This document shows positions 18,774 to 28,996 of a stretch of DNA of 64,000 bases, in pieces (position 1 is the stretch's first letter; every line of letters begins with the position of its first letter). Below the pieces are notes generated by a model that worked only from the letters and a program-made list of their open reading frames with translations, did no database searches and had not been told where the DNA came from. The position numbers and the translations under genes are program-made. Origin of the DNA: Vulcanisaeta distributa JCM 11213. GTDB taxonomy: Archaea; Thermoproteota; Thermoprotei; Thermoproteales; Thermocladiaceae. The DNA lies in NCBI GenBank assembly GCA_001316125.1, contig BBCS01000003.1, positions 62,001 to 126,000 on the forward strand, in the 5' to 3' direction.

Positions 18774-19648
18774 ATGAGTGAGGATAGGCCGCCTTATGAT
18801 AGGGAGTTGCCCTTTTGGGAGCATATCCGTGAGCTTGGGGTTAGGCTTAGGAGGGCTTTGATTGTGTTTGCTGTGGTGTTCGTAATCCTTTGGTTGCCAA
18901 TGCCCGATGTACATAGTCATAACATTGCCCAGGTTGCCATTGGCTTCTTCACCATGGAGTACAACCCAATAATAGCCTATGTCTATAGGCACTACATATA
19001 TAGCCTTATAATGGCGCCTGCGGAGTCGGTATCCTGCGCCAGTGGTTACGTGGTTATTGGCAACTCCACTAAGCCCATAGGCATAATATCAACCACCGTA
19101 CTCGGGCCGTTCGTGTTCAGCGTTGAGCTTAGCATAGTTATTGCTCTTCTCGTTACAATACCCGTGCTAATTTACGAAATTTACCAATATGTTAAGCCAG
19201 CTCTTTACCCCCATGAGCTTAAAGCCGTTAGGAGGTATGTGTGGGTTGCAACCATACTCTTCTACCTAGGCATGTTCATTGGCTACTACTTCGTATTCCC
19301 CGCATTCCTCAGGATAAGCCTATTCTGGAGTTGCTTATTCGGTTTCGTGCACTTGCTTACCACAAGCGGTTTCCTGGACACGTTCATTGCAACCCTATTC
19401 TTCGCGGGTTTCCTCTTCGAGACCCCGGTGGCAATGGCATTACTAACGCAGGTGGGTCTTGTGACGCCAGAAATGCTATCGAGGAATAGGCCTACATATA
19501 CTTCGGGGGGGTCCTCGTGGCAATAGCCATAATAAACCCAGACCCAACGCTAATAAGTACATTACTATGGTTCATAATGTTCATAGCATTATTCGAGGCG
19601 GGATATGTATGGAGCAAGGTAATATATAGGAACATGCCTAAGATGTAG
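18774..19648 (+). CDS. tatC: Sec-independent translocase subunit TatC (frameshifted)
   Basis: Receptor for twin-arginine signal peptides. Opening LPFWEHIRELGVRLRRAL is the conserved cytoplasmic N-terminus before helix 1. VYEIYQYVKPALYPHELKAVRRYVW corresponds to the invariant Y(Q/E)xxxFxxPAL(Y/T)xxE block. FLFETPVAMALLTQVGLVTPEML is the helix 5 region. One missing base near 19494 and the 7-G run at 19505-19511 separate the last part, YIYFGVLVAIAIINPDPTLIS and the final helix. The Tat-exported molybdo-enzyme at 25 kb is a likely client. Confidence 0.92.
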
Positions 19649-19761
19649 TCTGGGCTTATTCTTGGCGTTATTCATTAACATGGTATGACATGTTCATGAG
19701 ACACTACAGATATAACCGCGGGATGATATTTTAAGCCCTGATATTAACTAATTAATGAGTA

Positions 19762-20123
19762 ATGGAGTACCAAAAATGGCTTGCCCAGGCACTTAGGGAC
19801 CTACACACGGCGGAGAACTCCCTTATTTTGGCGACTATTACGCCTACGCATTTTGGTCTCAATAAGCCGTTATTTCGAGGGGGGGTAAGGTGGTCAGTGG
19901 TCATGATTTGGTGGAGCTCGGCTACATAATCAGGGATGAGATTCGTATCGATATATCACGAATAATGGATTACCTTAGGGAGTTAACCATGCATTACACA
20001 GTCTCCAGGTACCCTGATGCGGCTAATGGGCTACCATACGAAGTATATACTGAGGGTAAGGCTAGGAAGGCTCTTGAGATTGCTAGGGAGGTAGTTGAAT
20101 GGGTAAGGCAAAATCTGCGGTAG
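19762..20123 (+). CDS. HEPN-domain protein, partner of an MNT nucleotidyltransferase (frameshifted)
   Basis: MEYQKWLAQALRDLHTAENSL, then after a frame change GDYYAYAFWSQ (family YxxxCFxxQQAxEKALKAL), then SGHDLVELGYIIRDEI and a C-terminal helix KARKALEIAREVVEWVRQNL. This is the HEPN plan. The central helix is shorter than usual, and the 7-G run at 19879-19885 lies in it, so about ten residues may be lost. It overlaps the MNT gene by 25 bases, the standard order of HEPN/MNT toxin-antitoxin pairs. Confidence 0.7.
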
Positions 20124-20461
20124 AGAGTCAGGTTATCTTGCTCAGGAGGGCTTGGGAATTCGTGAGGATGGCGAGGTCTAGGATTGGTATTTCTGAGGTT
20201 TACGTGGTTGGTTCCAGGGCTGGGGGCGATTACACGGACATGAGCGACATCGACCTGGTGATTATTAGTGATGATGTGAGGGGTATGGACCAACTGGAGA
20301 GGAGGTTATTGCTTAGGGAATTCATCGAGCCTAGGATAGAGTTCTTCATATACACCACTGAGGAGTGGAATGGTGAAGTGACGGCTTGGATAAGGCAAAT
20401 GAGGCGTGAAGCAGTTAGGCTTGTTAACTTAATGAGGGCTTACGGCGTGAACCCTGAATAG
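20099..20461 (+). CDS. MNT-type minimal nucleotidyltransferase
   Basis: Carries the polymerase-beta nucleotidyltransferase motif GSRAGGDYTDMSDIDLVII (GSxxxGx...DxD), with a third acidic residue in EPRIEFFIYTTEEW. 120 residues. Overlaps the HEPN gene. In characterised pairs the MNT protein silences HEPN toxins by nucleotidylylation. The 5-G run in the motif may add a Gly (family GSRARGD). Confidence 0.85.
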   Translation: MGKAKSAVESQVILLRRAWEFVRMARSRIGISEVYVVGSRAGGDYTDMSDIDLVIISDDVRGMDQLERRLLLREFIEPRIEFFIYTTEEWNGEVTAWIRQMRREAVRLVNLMRAYGVNPE

Positions 20462-20500
20462 CTAGAAGATTTATAACCTGGCTTAGGGATTATATGCGGC

Positions 20501-20977
20501 ATGGAAATACCTCAATCACTAATTGAAGCCCTCAGGAAAAGGGGGGGATTAGACGTTGACTACGTAATCGACATCCTAGCCACAAAACTCAACCTAGACC
20601 CATCAGACACCGCTAAGGCTCATGCTGAGTTGCTTTGGCCATGTTTAATGAGGGTCTTAACTTAGTTAGTAAGGGTGATGTGGTTCAGGCTAGTGAGAAG
20701 TTATATAAGTCCGTGGAAGAAGCCATTAAGGCATTGGCAATAGCCAAGAATCTCGACGAGGCCAGAGAGGCCTTGGAGAAGGTAGATGGAGCGTGAGTTT
20801 ACTTGATGATGCAGCCTCAAAATTAGGCGATATAGCAGAGAGGGCCTGGGCTGAGGCTTACTTCCTACATGTAAACGGATTCCACGAAGTAAGGATTAGA
20901 ATTGATGAGGTTGAGAGGAGGATTAGTACATAAGGCCCTTGATTGATGAACTTAGGAATGTAATGGGGATTAAGTAG
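20501..20977 (+). CDS. PaREP1 family protein (frameshifted)
   Basis: Corrected for three lost bases, it reads MEIPQSLIEALRKRG, YVIDILATKLNLDPSD, KAHAELALAMFNEGLNLV, KGDVVQASEKLYKSVEEAIKALAI, DDAASKLGDIAERAWAEAYFLHVNGFHE and a final LRNVMGIK. This is the PaREP1 helical-bundle pattern (HEPN-related) found in many copies in Thermoproteales. Function unknown; HEPN-like RNase or antitoxin links are suspected. It follows the HEPN/MNT pair. Breaks at about 20630, 20786 and 20929. Confidence 0.75.
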
Positions 20978-21030
20978 GATGATTAAGTGAATAGAATATT
21001 TAATAATTTTAACGGGGTTAGTTAGTGAAT

Positions 21031-21536
21031 TTATCCACTAACTGTTACGTATATCTGGAACTTAATTCCATATGCCTCATATTGTCCATCAACATCGTAG
21101 ACCCTAACTATGTATGTGCCTGGGCTAAACGTTATTGGTGCGTATAGCCTAACAATGGCAGACTGGCCCAGTGGCACCACGAGGCAAAGCCGTCGGAGTG
21201 AACTAAATGCCCTGGTAGGTTATACTTATTTATGATGTCGTACTGGGGGTATGTGGCCTAGGTATGTTGAGTTCCACTCGTAGGCCACAGTGCCGTTTGG
21301 GTATAATACCTGTACGAGTACTATGAATCCACCGTAGGTGTCCGGGCCAGCCACCCTGGTAATGTGTAGTATTAATGTGCCATTCTCAAGTAATTGAGTA
21401 CCCACTAGCGAGTACGCGGGTGTCTTTGAGTAGTTGGTTAGGTGGGTGAATCCTTGGAAGTTTATTTGGTATAGGCCCATCGTTACTCCAGTGGCGATTA
21501 TGAAGCCAACAGGGCAAGTTCAGTCGTCCTATCCAT
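21031..21536 (-). CDS. doxA: Thiosulfate:quinone oxidoreductase subunit DoxA (frameshifted)
   Basis: Membrane-anchored small subunit. An N-terminal helix [18 protein letters not shown] (after restoring one G near 21507) is followed by a beta-sandwich exterior domain: [69 protein letters not shown]. It ends in YVTVSG. With DoxD it oxidises thiosulfate to tetrathionate and passes electrons to the quinone pool. It lies 10 bases downstream of doxD on the same strand. Breaks near 21245 and 21190. Confidence 0.75.
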
Positions 21537-21546
21537 ACACACCACC

Positions 21547-22104
21547 TCACCATAGTGGTACGTACACCTTCCAAATTCTCAAGCCCCCCCTTGGGTATTT
21601 CCTCGCCAAGTACTGATCAATTGATAACCACCTACTGCCCGTGAACATGAACATAAACGCAGCAGCACCCTCAACAGCCGCAATCTGCCACTCATCAACA
21701 CACGTAGGCCCCCCCAACCAACCACCAGCGGCCCCAATGCTCCAAGCTAGTATAGTTATTACGAGCCCTGAGAGCCTCGTCATGAAACCAAGCATCATCA
21801 ATAGGCCAAATAACCCCCCCTCGACAGCCGTGAAGAAGAGCAGGAATAGGTAAAGCAGGTGTGGATGTAGTAATATCCACTCAAGCTGACCAACAACAGG
21901 CTGCCACGCGTGTGGCAAGAACGTTATCAACTTACCACCAACATACGCAGCAGATGATGGATTAAGCTTGGCAGGCACATTAACGGTCCTCCTAAGAAAC
22001 GCTGAAAAGTACATCCAACCCAACGTAACCCTCAGTATGGGCAAATACCTCTCAACATTAGATACCTCCACAGTCTTTTCCACATATTTGACTATTTCTG
22101 TCAT
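21547..22104 (-). CDS. doxD: Thiosulfate:quinone oxidoreductase subunit DoxD
   Basis: Four-helix membrane protein, 185 residues. [16 protein letters not shown] is followed by helices at about 85-110 ([25 protein letters not shown]), 115-135 ([19 protein letters not shown]) and 145-165 ([17 protein letters not shown]), matching the DoxX/DoxD family. Pairing with the DoxA gene downstream identifies it as the thiosulfate enzyme rather than a general DoxX protein. Several 7-base runs (for example 21584-21590 and 21710-21716) probably add Gly residues. Confidence 0.85.
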   Translation of the reverse strand: MTEIVKYVEKTVEVSNVERYLPILRVTLGWMYFSAFLRRTVNVPAKLNPSSAAYVGGKLITFLPHAWQPVVGQLEWILLHPHLLYLFLLFFTAVEGGLFGLLMMLGFMTRLSGLVITILAWSIGAAGGWLGGPTCVDEWQIAAVEGAAAFMFMFTGSRWLSIDQYLARKYPRGGLRIWKVYVPLW

Positions 22105-22402
22105 ACTTATCGAGAATGCTTTAAGGATAATGATCTATTAAGGATTAGTTTCTAAATACTAAGAAATAAAGCATATATCATATAAGGTATTATGAAAAGC
22201 TATGAGCATTTAAATAAATTTATTACTATGTTAATGCATGTTTTTCCATAAATCATAAATTATTAACTTATCGAAAAATGCATTTTCTGCTCCAGATCTT
22301 ATCATTCATTTCTTCATGTTTTCTACGTTTGTAGTGTCTTTTTTTTTTTGACAATAAAGGTTAAAAATAGTACATTTATGTTATTTTCTAGGTGGTTTAA
22401 TT
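22105..22402. other. AT-rich divergent intergenic region
   Basis: Separates doxD (leftward) from the regulator pair (rightward). Very AT-rich, with a T11 tract at about 22331-22341. It must contain promoters in both directions: a TTTAAGGA-like box near 22110 on the minus side and TTATTTTCTAGG near 22380 on the plus side are candidates. No ORF or repeat of note. Confidence 0.35.
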
Positions 22403-22684
22403 ATGAGTATTTACTACCTAGATAATTATCACATACTAATACTTCAGGCACTCCTTCTTCATCTCATTAAGGGTAAGGTAAGGCATTGTAGCAGGAATTT
22501 GGATTCTCTTTATTACATTTCGATGAGTACGGGTATGAGTATAGCTACGGCATATAGGAAGGCCCTTGACCTAATGAATCTTGGCTTGATAGAGCGGGTT
22601 AGTAAGGGTCATTACGTAATAACCACCAAGGGCGTGTTACTACTTGCAATGATGTACTTAAGTAATGGGGGTTTCCGTAAATAG
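22403..22684 (+). CDS. Winged-helix transcriptional regulator, copy 1
   Basis: 93 residues. The helix-turn-helix region is STGMSIATAYRKALDLMNLGLIERV, followed by a wing (KGHYVITTKGVLLL). An N-terminal helix is shared with copy 2. The stop overlaps the start of the next gene, so the pair is cotranslated. Upstream of the molybdo-enzyme operon, it is a candidate regulator of sulfur respiration (inference from position only). Confidence 0.65.
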   Translation: MSIYYLDNYHILILQALLLHLIKGKVRHCSRNLDSLYYISMSTGMSIATAYRKALDLMNLGLIERVSKGHYVITTKGVLLLAMMYLSNGGFRK

Positions 22685-23153
22685 GGATGTCTTTGAGTTG
22701 GCCATTGATAAGTTGAGGGAGGATTGGGACCTTGAGGAGTTTAATCGTGATGAGGTAATTAATTACTTAAAATTATTATATAAAGGATTTAGTAAGTTGG
22801 GTCTGTCACCATTAAATGCCAATGTTGAATCACTTGGTAGGTCTGTTCATTACGTATTACCTGACGGCATTAATAACGGTAGGATCTCCCTAATCCACTC
22901 AATAGCCGAGTACTTAGGCGTGAGCGTTGATGAGGTGAGACAAGCCGAGAGAATAATTGCCAAGGCGCTACTTGATTACCTACCAAGCGTCCGTTTAAGG
23001 GATGGTTGCAGGGCAGTGGTTGTATTAACCGGAGACCAGTCAATTAGGGCCTCGCCGACAGTACTTGCCATTAAGTGCAGGATTAAGGGCTACTCGCTTA
23101 ATAGCGACTGTCCTGTGGCCTTGTCACTAATTCATAAGGCATTTAACGGGTAA
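22665..23153 (+). CDS. Regulator-partner protein of unknown function, copy 1
   Basis: 162 residues. Conserved with copy 2 through LREDWDLEEFNRDEVINYLKLL, VDEVRQAERIIAKALLDYLPSV, RDGCRAVVV and LAIKCRIKGYSLNSDCPV. Three Cys (RDGC, IKC, SDC) are shared with the second copy and could bind a metal or sense redox state. No family recognised. It overlaps the wHTH gene by 20 bases. Confidence 0.55.
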   Translation: MGVSVNRDVFELAIDKLREDWDLEEFNRDEVINYLKLLYKGFSKLGLSPLNANVESLGRSVHYVLPDGINNGRISLIHSIAEYLGVSVDEVRQAERIIAKALLDYLPSVRLRDGCRAVVVLTGDQSIRASPTVLAIKCRIKGYSLNSDCPVALSLIHKAFNG

Positions 23154-23212
23154 AAATCTTAGCATACTCTCAAAACGCTTTAATACTAAATCATGATTTA
23201 AAATTATTAATA

Positions 23213-23491
23213 ATGATGCCTCACTTATTAGTTAGGGAAGATTCACTAGATTCAGTGCATATACTTATTCTTGAAACTCTCATCGTCTCGATGTTTCAAT
23301 TAGCCTTAATGCAAAGAGGTATCAACACCTTGTCATTAACGTACCTATCCAGGGTAACTGGGCTAAGCATAGCGACAATTTATAGAAGGATTCTGGAACT
23401 TCTATCGATGGGTTTTGTCGAGAAGGTTAATAAGGGGGGGCAATACGTGGTTACGGCTAGAGGCGCTTCCTACTATCTGTTGCTTATTTAA
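23213..23491 (+). CDS. Winged-helix transcriptional regulator, copy 2
   Basis: 92 residues, paralogue of the gene at 22403. RVTGLSIATIYRRILELLSMGFVEKV aligns with STGMSIATAYRKALDLMNLGLIERV, and the wing is GGQYVVTARGA. A TATA-like TTTAATACTAAAT lies near 23180, about 30 bases before the start, so this copy has its own promoter. A 7-G run at 23434-23440 adds a Gly before the wing. Confidence 0.65.
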   Translation: MMPHLLVREDSLDSVHILILETLIVSMFQLALMQRGINTLSLTYLSRVTGLSIATIYRRILELLSMGFVEKVNKGGQYVVTARGASYYLLLI

Positions 23492-23493
23492 CA

Positions 23494-24006
23494 GGTGCTG
23501 TTAGGGCTAATGATGCGGCTTTTAGGTACGTGATTATGAAATTGAAAGAAGACTGGGGACTGGAGGATTTTAGTGATGATGAGGTTAAGGAATACATTTC
23601 ATTATTAATTAAGGGATTAGTTAGGCTAGGTAGGAAGATTGAGGATTTCTGCGCCAGCAGCTTAAGTAGGACAGTCCTAATCCTGCTTCCTGACAATCTA
23701 AGGATAGGCATGAAGTCCCTAGACCAAGTAATAGCGGAGACCCTGAATGTACCTCTAGAGCTCGTTAGGAAAGCCGAGAGGATAATCGCCAAGGCATTAC
23801 TTGAATTATTACCAGTGGTTACCCTAAATGATGGGTGTAAGGCCGCATTATTAATAGAGGAGAGTGCGGGAAAACCTGTCGTAAAGCCGGTAGCCATTAA
23901 GTGCAGGATCAATGGTTACACATTACGTTTAAACTGCCCAGTGCTCACGTCCATAATTAATAAGGGCAATTTACTTAAAACCTTTCACTCATATGAAAGT
24001 AGGTAA
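23494..24006 (+). CDS. Regulator-partner protein of unknown function, copy 2
   Basis: Paralogue of the protein at 22665. KLKEDWGLEDFSDDEVKEYISLL, LVRKAERIIAKALLELLPVV, NDGCKAALL and VAIKCRINGYTLRLNCPV align with it, including the three Cys. The reading frame is open from about 23494 (GAVRANDAAFRYVIMKL) without a clear ATG; GTG 23530 is the first conventional start. The true start is probably hidden by an indel near 23490. Confidence 0.5.
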   Translation, partial: GAVRANDAAFRYVIMKLKEDWGLEDFSDDEVKEYISLLIKGLVRLGRKIEDFCASSLSRTVLILLPDNLRIGMKSLDQVIAETLNVPLELVRKAERIIAKALLELLPVVTLNDGCKAALLIEESAGKPVVKPVAIKCRINGYTLRLNCPVLTSIINKGNLLKTFHSYESR

Positions 24007-24053
24007 TTCCTAGGCACAGGTATAACTACGGCTGTTTATATCAAGTGAGAAAG

Positions 24054-24068
24054 CACCGTTTATATCCA
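24054..24068 (+). promoter_or_regulatory. Putative promoter of the molybdo-enzyme operon
   Basis: ACCGTTTATATCC places a TATA-like TTTATAT about 28-32 bases before the ATG at 24091, preceded by a purine-rich GAGAAAGC that could serve as BRE. This spacing predicts a very short leader or leaderless transcript. Another TTTATATC sits 24 bases upstream (24035-24042). Confidence 0.45.
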
Positions 24069-24090
24069 GCACGTAATTAGGTACTAACTG

Positions 24091-25163
24091 ATGTCATCTC
24101 CATGGCCGGTTAGCTGGACTGGTTGGGGGGGCCCATACATGCCACCTGGCTATCACTTGATATGGGGGGGTTGGAGAATCGCGGCGGCTGTATTCCTAAC
24201 GGCGCTCGGTAGCATGACAATGCTGCTGGCGGCTGTTTACAATGTTAGGGGGGGTAAGGTCAGTAGGATGGTTAAGATAAACATGACCGCCGGCTGGATC
24301 TTCATACTAGCTGCCCTAGCCTTCTTCATAATAGACCTGGGCAGGCCTGAGAGGCTGGTAACATAATATTCATTGGTTACCCAAACGGTAGGCTCGCCCA
24401 ATCCTGGATGGACTGGGGGGGTGTCCTATTCCTGAGCGGTATGGTTATTTGGGGGGGAATAATATACCTGGCAATAACCTACATACCATCACTGGCGAGA
24501 GCCGTCCTCGGTAAGTACGTTAGACCTACACAATTAGTCCTCGACTACTTAATAATGCTAACGGGCATAGCAGCTACGGTATACACAGCATTCCTATTCG
24601 CAGCGGCCGGCGGTAAGTCTTATTGGTGGAATGGCGTGTTACCACTGTTATGGCTGTCATCGGGCCTTGCATATGGTTCCGCATTCTCACTACTGGTTGC
24701 TAGGTTCTTCGAGAAGCCCGTAACAGCGGCAATACCTGTAAAGGCTGATGGAGGCACGAGCGAGCTAGTTCATGTACTGCATGAATTAAGCTGGCTAGAT
24801 CTACTTTCGGAGATTTTTGAGGGGGGGTTTGGCTGGGCATTGTTCATAGCCGTGGCCATGGCCAACCACTACCTAGCCGGAGTGGACCTCTACGAGCTTT
24901 TATTCGGCATGTACGCACCGTTATTCTGGGGGGGCGTTGTCATATCAATAGGCATAGCCATACCACTACTACTCGAAATAGCGCTATTAAGGGTTAACCC
25001 ACTGAGCACCACCGCGGCCATAATGATAGCCATAATATTCATAACCACTATGGTTGGCGGGTACTCGCTTAGGTATATTGTGATAGCCACGGCATACTTC
25101 CACTCACCAATACCACCATTCTATAACACACAACCACAATGGGGTCCGTGGTGGGGGGGGTGA
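24091..25163 (+). CDS. NrfD/PsrC-type membrane anchor of a molybdo-reductase (frameshifted)
   Basis: Integral membrane quinone-interacting subunit. Eight or nine helices, including GYHLIWGGWRIAAAVFLTALGS, FILAALAFFIIDLGRPERL, the typical NrfD helix-2 end, then VLFLSGMVIWGGIIYLAITY and VLDYLIMLTGIAATVYTAFLFAA. One A is missing near 24362 (RLVNIIFIGYPNGRLAQSWMDWG). Many GG pairs come from 7-G runs and are probably single Gly. It links the exported catalytic subunit to the quinone pool. Its stop overlaps the start of the catalytic gene. Confidence 0.85.
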
Positions 25164-28100
25164 TGGACATGGAGACAACCACAAAGCTAACCCAGGAAAG
25201 GGAGGTCAAGAGGGAATGGACGCTGACTAGGAGGGACTTCCTAAAGATTGCTGGCGTGACGGCGGCCGCAGCGGCATTCCTAGGCACTGTTGGTAGGGAG
25301 GCCTTCATATTCGGGCAGGTATTCAAGGAGAGTAAGCTGGCTCCAGAGGAGATAGCGAGCGACGTGGTGGCATTCACAACCTGCTATGGATGTCTGGGCA
25401 GGTGTAATGTTGAGGTCATAATAAGCGGTACGACTAAACTGCCCAGGTACATAGCCGGTTCAATATTCACTAGGAATCAGGGAGCCACCTGTGACATAGG
25501 CGCAACGACGATGCTACACTACCTAAGCCCGGCAAGGCTTAGGTCGCCATTACTCAGGGTACCAACCAGCGAGAGGTGTGAGGGGGGGGACTTCGTGGAG
25601 ATAACCTATGATGACATGCTCGACATACTAGTCAACGGTGATAACGCATCATACCTGCAGGAGAGGGGGGGTTGGAAGTACGGGTTCCTAGGCCTTAAGC
25701 AGATTAGGGAGTGTTGCCCATACAAGTTCGTATACTTCACGGGCAGGGATCAGTATAACCCAACGGAGAACACGTGGTTTGCCGCAATGTTTGGCACGCC
25801 AAACCAGGCGGCGCACGGGGGGGGCTTCTGCGCAGTGGCTGTGGCATCAGGTGGTTCCTACGCCATGGGCGGTACCTGGTGGGAGTATGGTGGTTGGGAT
25901 AGCGAGTATACGAAGCTCCTAATAATTGCCGGCATGACGCAGGACCACTTCCCAACGATAACGAGGCGTGAGGTAATGAAGGTGATAACCAACGGTGGCG
26001 AGGTAATATACATGTCGCCTGAGAGGATTGGCAACTTCGCGCAGGTTGCTAATGAGTGGATACCAGTCATACCTGGTACTGATGGTATGGTGGTCTGGTC
26101 GGTAATTCACGAACTATTCAAGATGAGGGAGCAGGGGGGGATACACTCAATAGATGAAGACTACCTGAAGTGGTACACCAATGCGCCCTGGCTCGTAATA
26201 ACTAACCCAGACGGCTCAATAATACCGCCGCAGGCATCCAATGTTGGTCTCTTCGCCAGGATGAAGAACAAGAATGGCGACTGGGTACCAATAGTCATGG
26301 GCAGTGACGGTAATCTATACCCATTCACCGACATACTTTGGCAGAACGGTGTTGAGCCGGTCCTTGAGTGGCAGGGTACCATAACGATACCCGTGGCCCC
26401 CAGACAGTAACCAAACCATAACCCTAAACGTCAGGACAGCCTTCAGCATACTTAAGGAGATCGCACTCCAGGATAAGTGGAGCCCGGAGAATGTTGAGGC
26501 AACCTGGGGGGGTACGCCACCGGCGTATAAGATTAGGGAGCTCGCCCAGAAGATAGTTAATTTACTGAACCATGGCAGGGTCGTTATACCGGCTAAGTGG
26601 ACCGACTACCTGGGTAGGCAGCATGATTACTTCATAGGCACGCCATTCTCAGCATACATAATGAGGGGGGGCATATCGGCTCACAGCAATGGCTTCGTCA
26701 CGGCAAGAGCCTTCGCCCTCCTATTCGCCCTAGTTGGGGGGGCGATAGATACACCAGGTGGATTCGCATATAAGCCACCAGCACCGTGGCCGGTGCCCGA
26801 CGGTGATTACTGGCCAGCATACATCACACCCGCTCACCCAAGGATGAACATTACGCAGGAGGACTACAACTCTAACCCAAGCCTATACACTGGGCCTAAT
26901 GGCGAGAAGCTCATAGGCGTCGTTGGCGGTGCTATGATTCAGGAGAGGATACTCAACGACGGCACGGTGCAGATACTGAGCGTTGAGAAGGTCCCGTACC
27001 CGAAGGCCCTGCAAATAACGACTAAGCCCATTGTGTATACGCCTGACCAGATGGTTATTGATGAGAATGGGCATCCACTACTGATAGAGAGGGGGCTTTA
27101 GTTGGGAGTTTCCGCTGTCAGTGCATAGGTCTATACAGCCGTTAACATTGATGCAGGTCTTGAGTGGCCGTATAGAATTGAGTTCTTGCTATGGCACATA
27201 ACAAACCCATACTGGACAATGCCTATGACATTGATAAGGACCTGGGCTTACTAAGGATGAAGGATACCGATGGTAGGTATAGGATACCCTTCGTGGCTCA
27301 GGTCGATACGTTCTACGGAGGCTCAGTACCCTGTGTGGATCTAGTGATACCTGATACCACATTCTTTGAAAGGTATGGTGAGCACAGCCTATTGGATAGG
27401 CCGACATCATCAGTACACGGTCCTGCTGATAACATTGAGTGGCCTATATTACCGCCGCTGTTTAAGGAGGTTAGGCCGTGGAGTGATGGCGAGATACTGC
27501 TTGGCGAGAAGCTGCAGTTACCGGGCTTCGTGACTGAGACTGGCGAGCCGATGTACCCCCCCAACCTAATGTATGACTGGCTATGGAAGTGGCAGTACAC
27601 GCCAGGCGTTGGTGTGCTCTACATGGCCAGGGGTAAGGACGGCACGTCATGCTGCAAGGGCGAGCCAAACCCAGACCAGATTAAGATGTATGTGTACCCA
27701 GGCTTCATAAATGCGGCAGCCTATTCAAGCAGTAATACATACCCAGCCCCCCCACAGAAGATACCAGTCACTAATGGTGTCTACCCACCGGGCGTGTCGC
27801 CAGGTACGCAGACAGTGGGCCACGCCTTTGCCTACTATGAGTTACCGCTGGAGATTAGGTACTATAGGCATGTGAATAAGGGCTACCTGGAATGGGCTAC
27901 AAGCGTTAGTATGATGCCCTATGCCAAGCCAGTTCCTATACCTATATATTCGGAGATCATTATGAAGTTCATACTGGCAGCCTACGGACTGTGGAAGGGC
28001 ATGAACGCCTACTTCTACTACATGTACCAGAAGACCGGCGACCAGACGTACCTGCAGCTGGCTCAGAAGAATGCATCGCCACCAAGTGATTGGTGGGGGG

Positions 28101-28991
28101 GTAGCCACGTGGCCCAGATTATTAAGCAGTTCTACCACCCAATAGCCGTTTGGTATGAGCCGCTGGACTGGATAGCGCCTGACGGCTCGCCACCAAGTGA
28201 GTACCCACTGGCTACTATCAATAGGAAGACTACGCCGTGGTTCTACCACACCTGGGAGAACCATCACCCATGGCTGAGGCAGATAATACCGTACTCAGTG
28301 ATTTGGATGAATCCGAAGACCGCCGCTCAGTACGGTATTAAGGATGGCGACTGGATTGAGCTGACCAGCAGGGGGGGTGGCGAGATTGCCAGGGGGGGCC
28401 AGGTCAAGCTAACAGAGGCCATAGCGCCGGGCGTTGTTGGCTATTGGAAGTCTAGGAATGCCAGGGCAGGAATGATGGCGCTACCGCCAAACGCTTGAGG
28501 TGACCAAGGGCTTCATGTTCAACGACATATACGTGTACACGAGGGCAAATAGCCAGGGCGGCGTACCCAACGATCAATACACCGTGGAGGGCCTAATAAA
28601 GGCTGTGCAGAATGGTCAGTACCCAACGCTGCAGTTTGACATATTCAGTGGTAAGACTGCCTGGGGGTGACCTGAGGGTTAAGATTGTTAGGATTGCCAA
28701 TGATAAGCCATACTCTGCATGGGGGGGCAATGCTGACCCAATAGTCAAGACGCCGCCAAAGCTAATAGTCGGTAGTGAGGCCTGGAACATAAAGGTGTTC
28801 AATTACAACGCCTACAAGACGCCGCAGGAGATGGGCATCACGTGGTATGAGCAGAACACCCAGTGGCTTCAGTTCCAGGAGGCGATTAGGCACTCCATGG
28901 GCTACTCATTCTCAAGCGCCACAACGCCACCATCCAATTCAAACTCAAACTCGGGTACGGACCGAAGGGTAAAAAGAACGGGCAGGGGTGA
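25163..28991 (+). CDS. Tat-exported molybdopterin oxidoreductase, sulfur/polysulfide or tetrathionate reductase type (frameshifted)
   Basis: Catalytic subunit, about 1,190 residues with a twin-arginine signal (LTRRDFLKIAGVTAAAAAF). The [4Fe-4S] site is CYGCLGRC...GATCD. Molybdopterin-dinucleotide blocks follow (YFTGRDQYNPTENTWFA, LLIIAGMTQDHFPTITRRE, VIPGTDGMVVWSVIHELF). The C-terminal domain is DGDWIELTSRGG. Single-base breaks near 26395, 27088, 27215, 28490 and 28664 split it into several frames. Size and gene order (NrfD, catalytic, Fe-S, TorD, ferredoxin) resemble SreA of Acidianus, but TtrA and PsrA are alternatives. It acts outside the cell membrane. Confidence 0.85.
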
Positions 28992-28996
28992 CCTGA

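Noticed and set aside
22331..22341. T11 tract as a terminator of a plus-strand transcript
   Set aside because: No plus-strand gene ends upstream (doxD reads leftward), so a terminator has nothing to terminate; more likely promoter-region composition.
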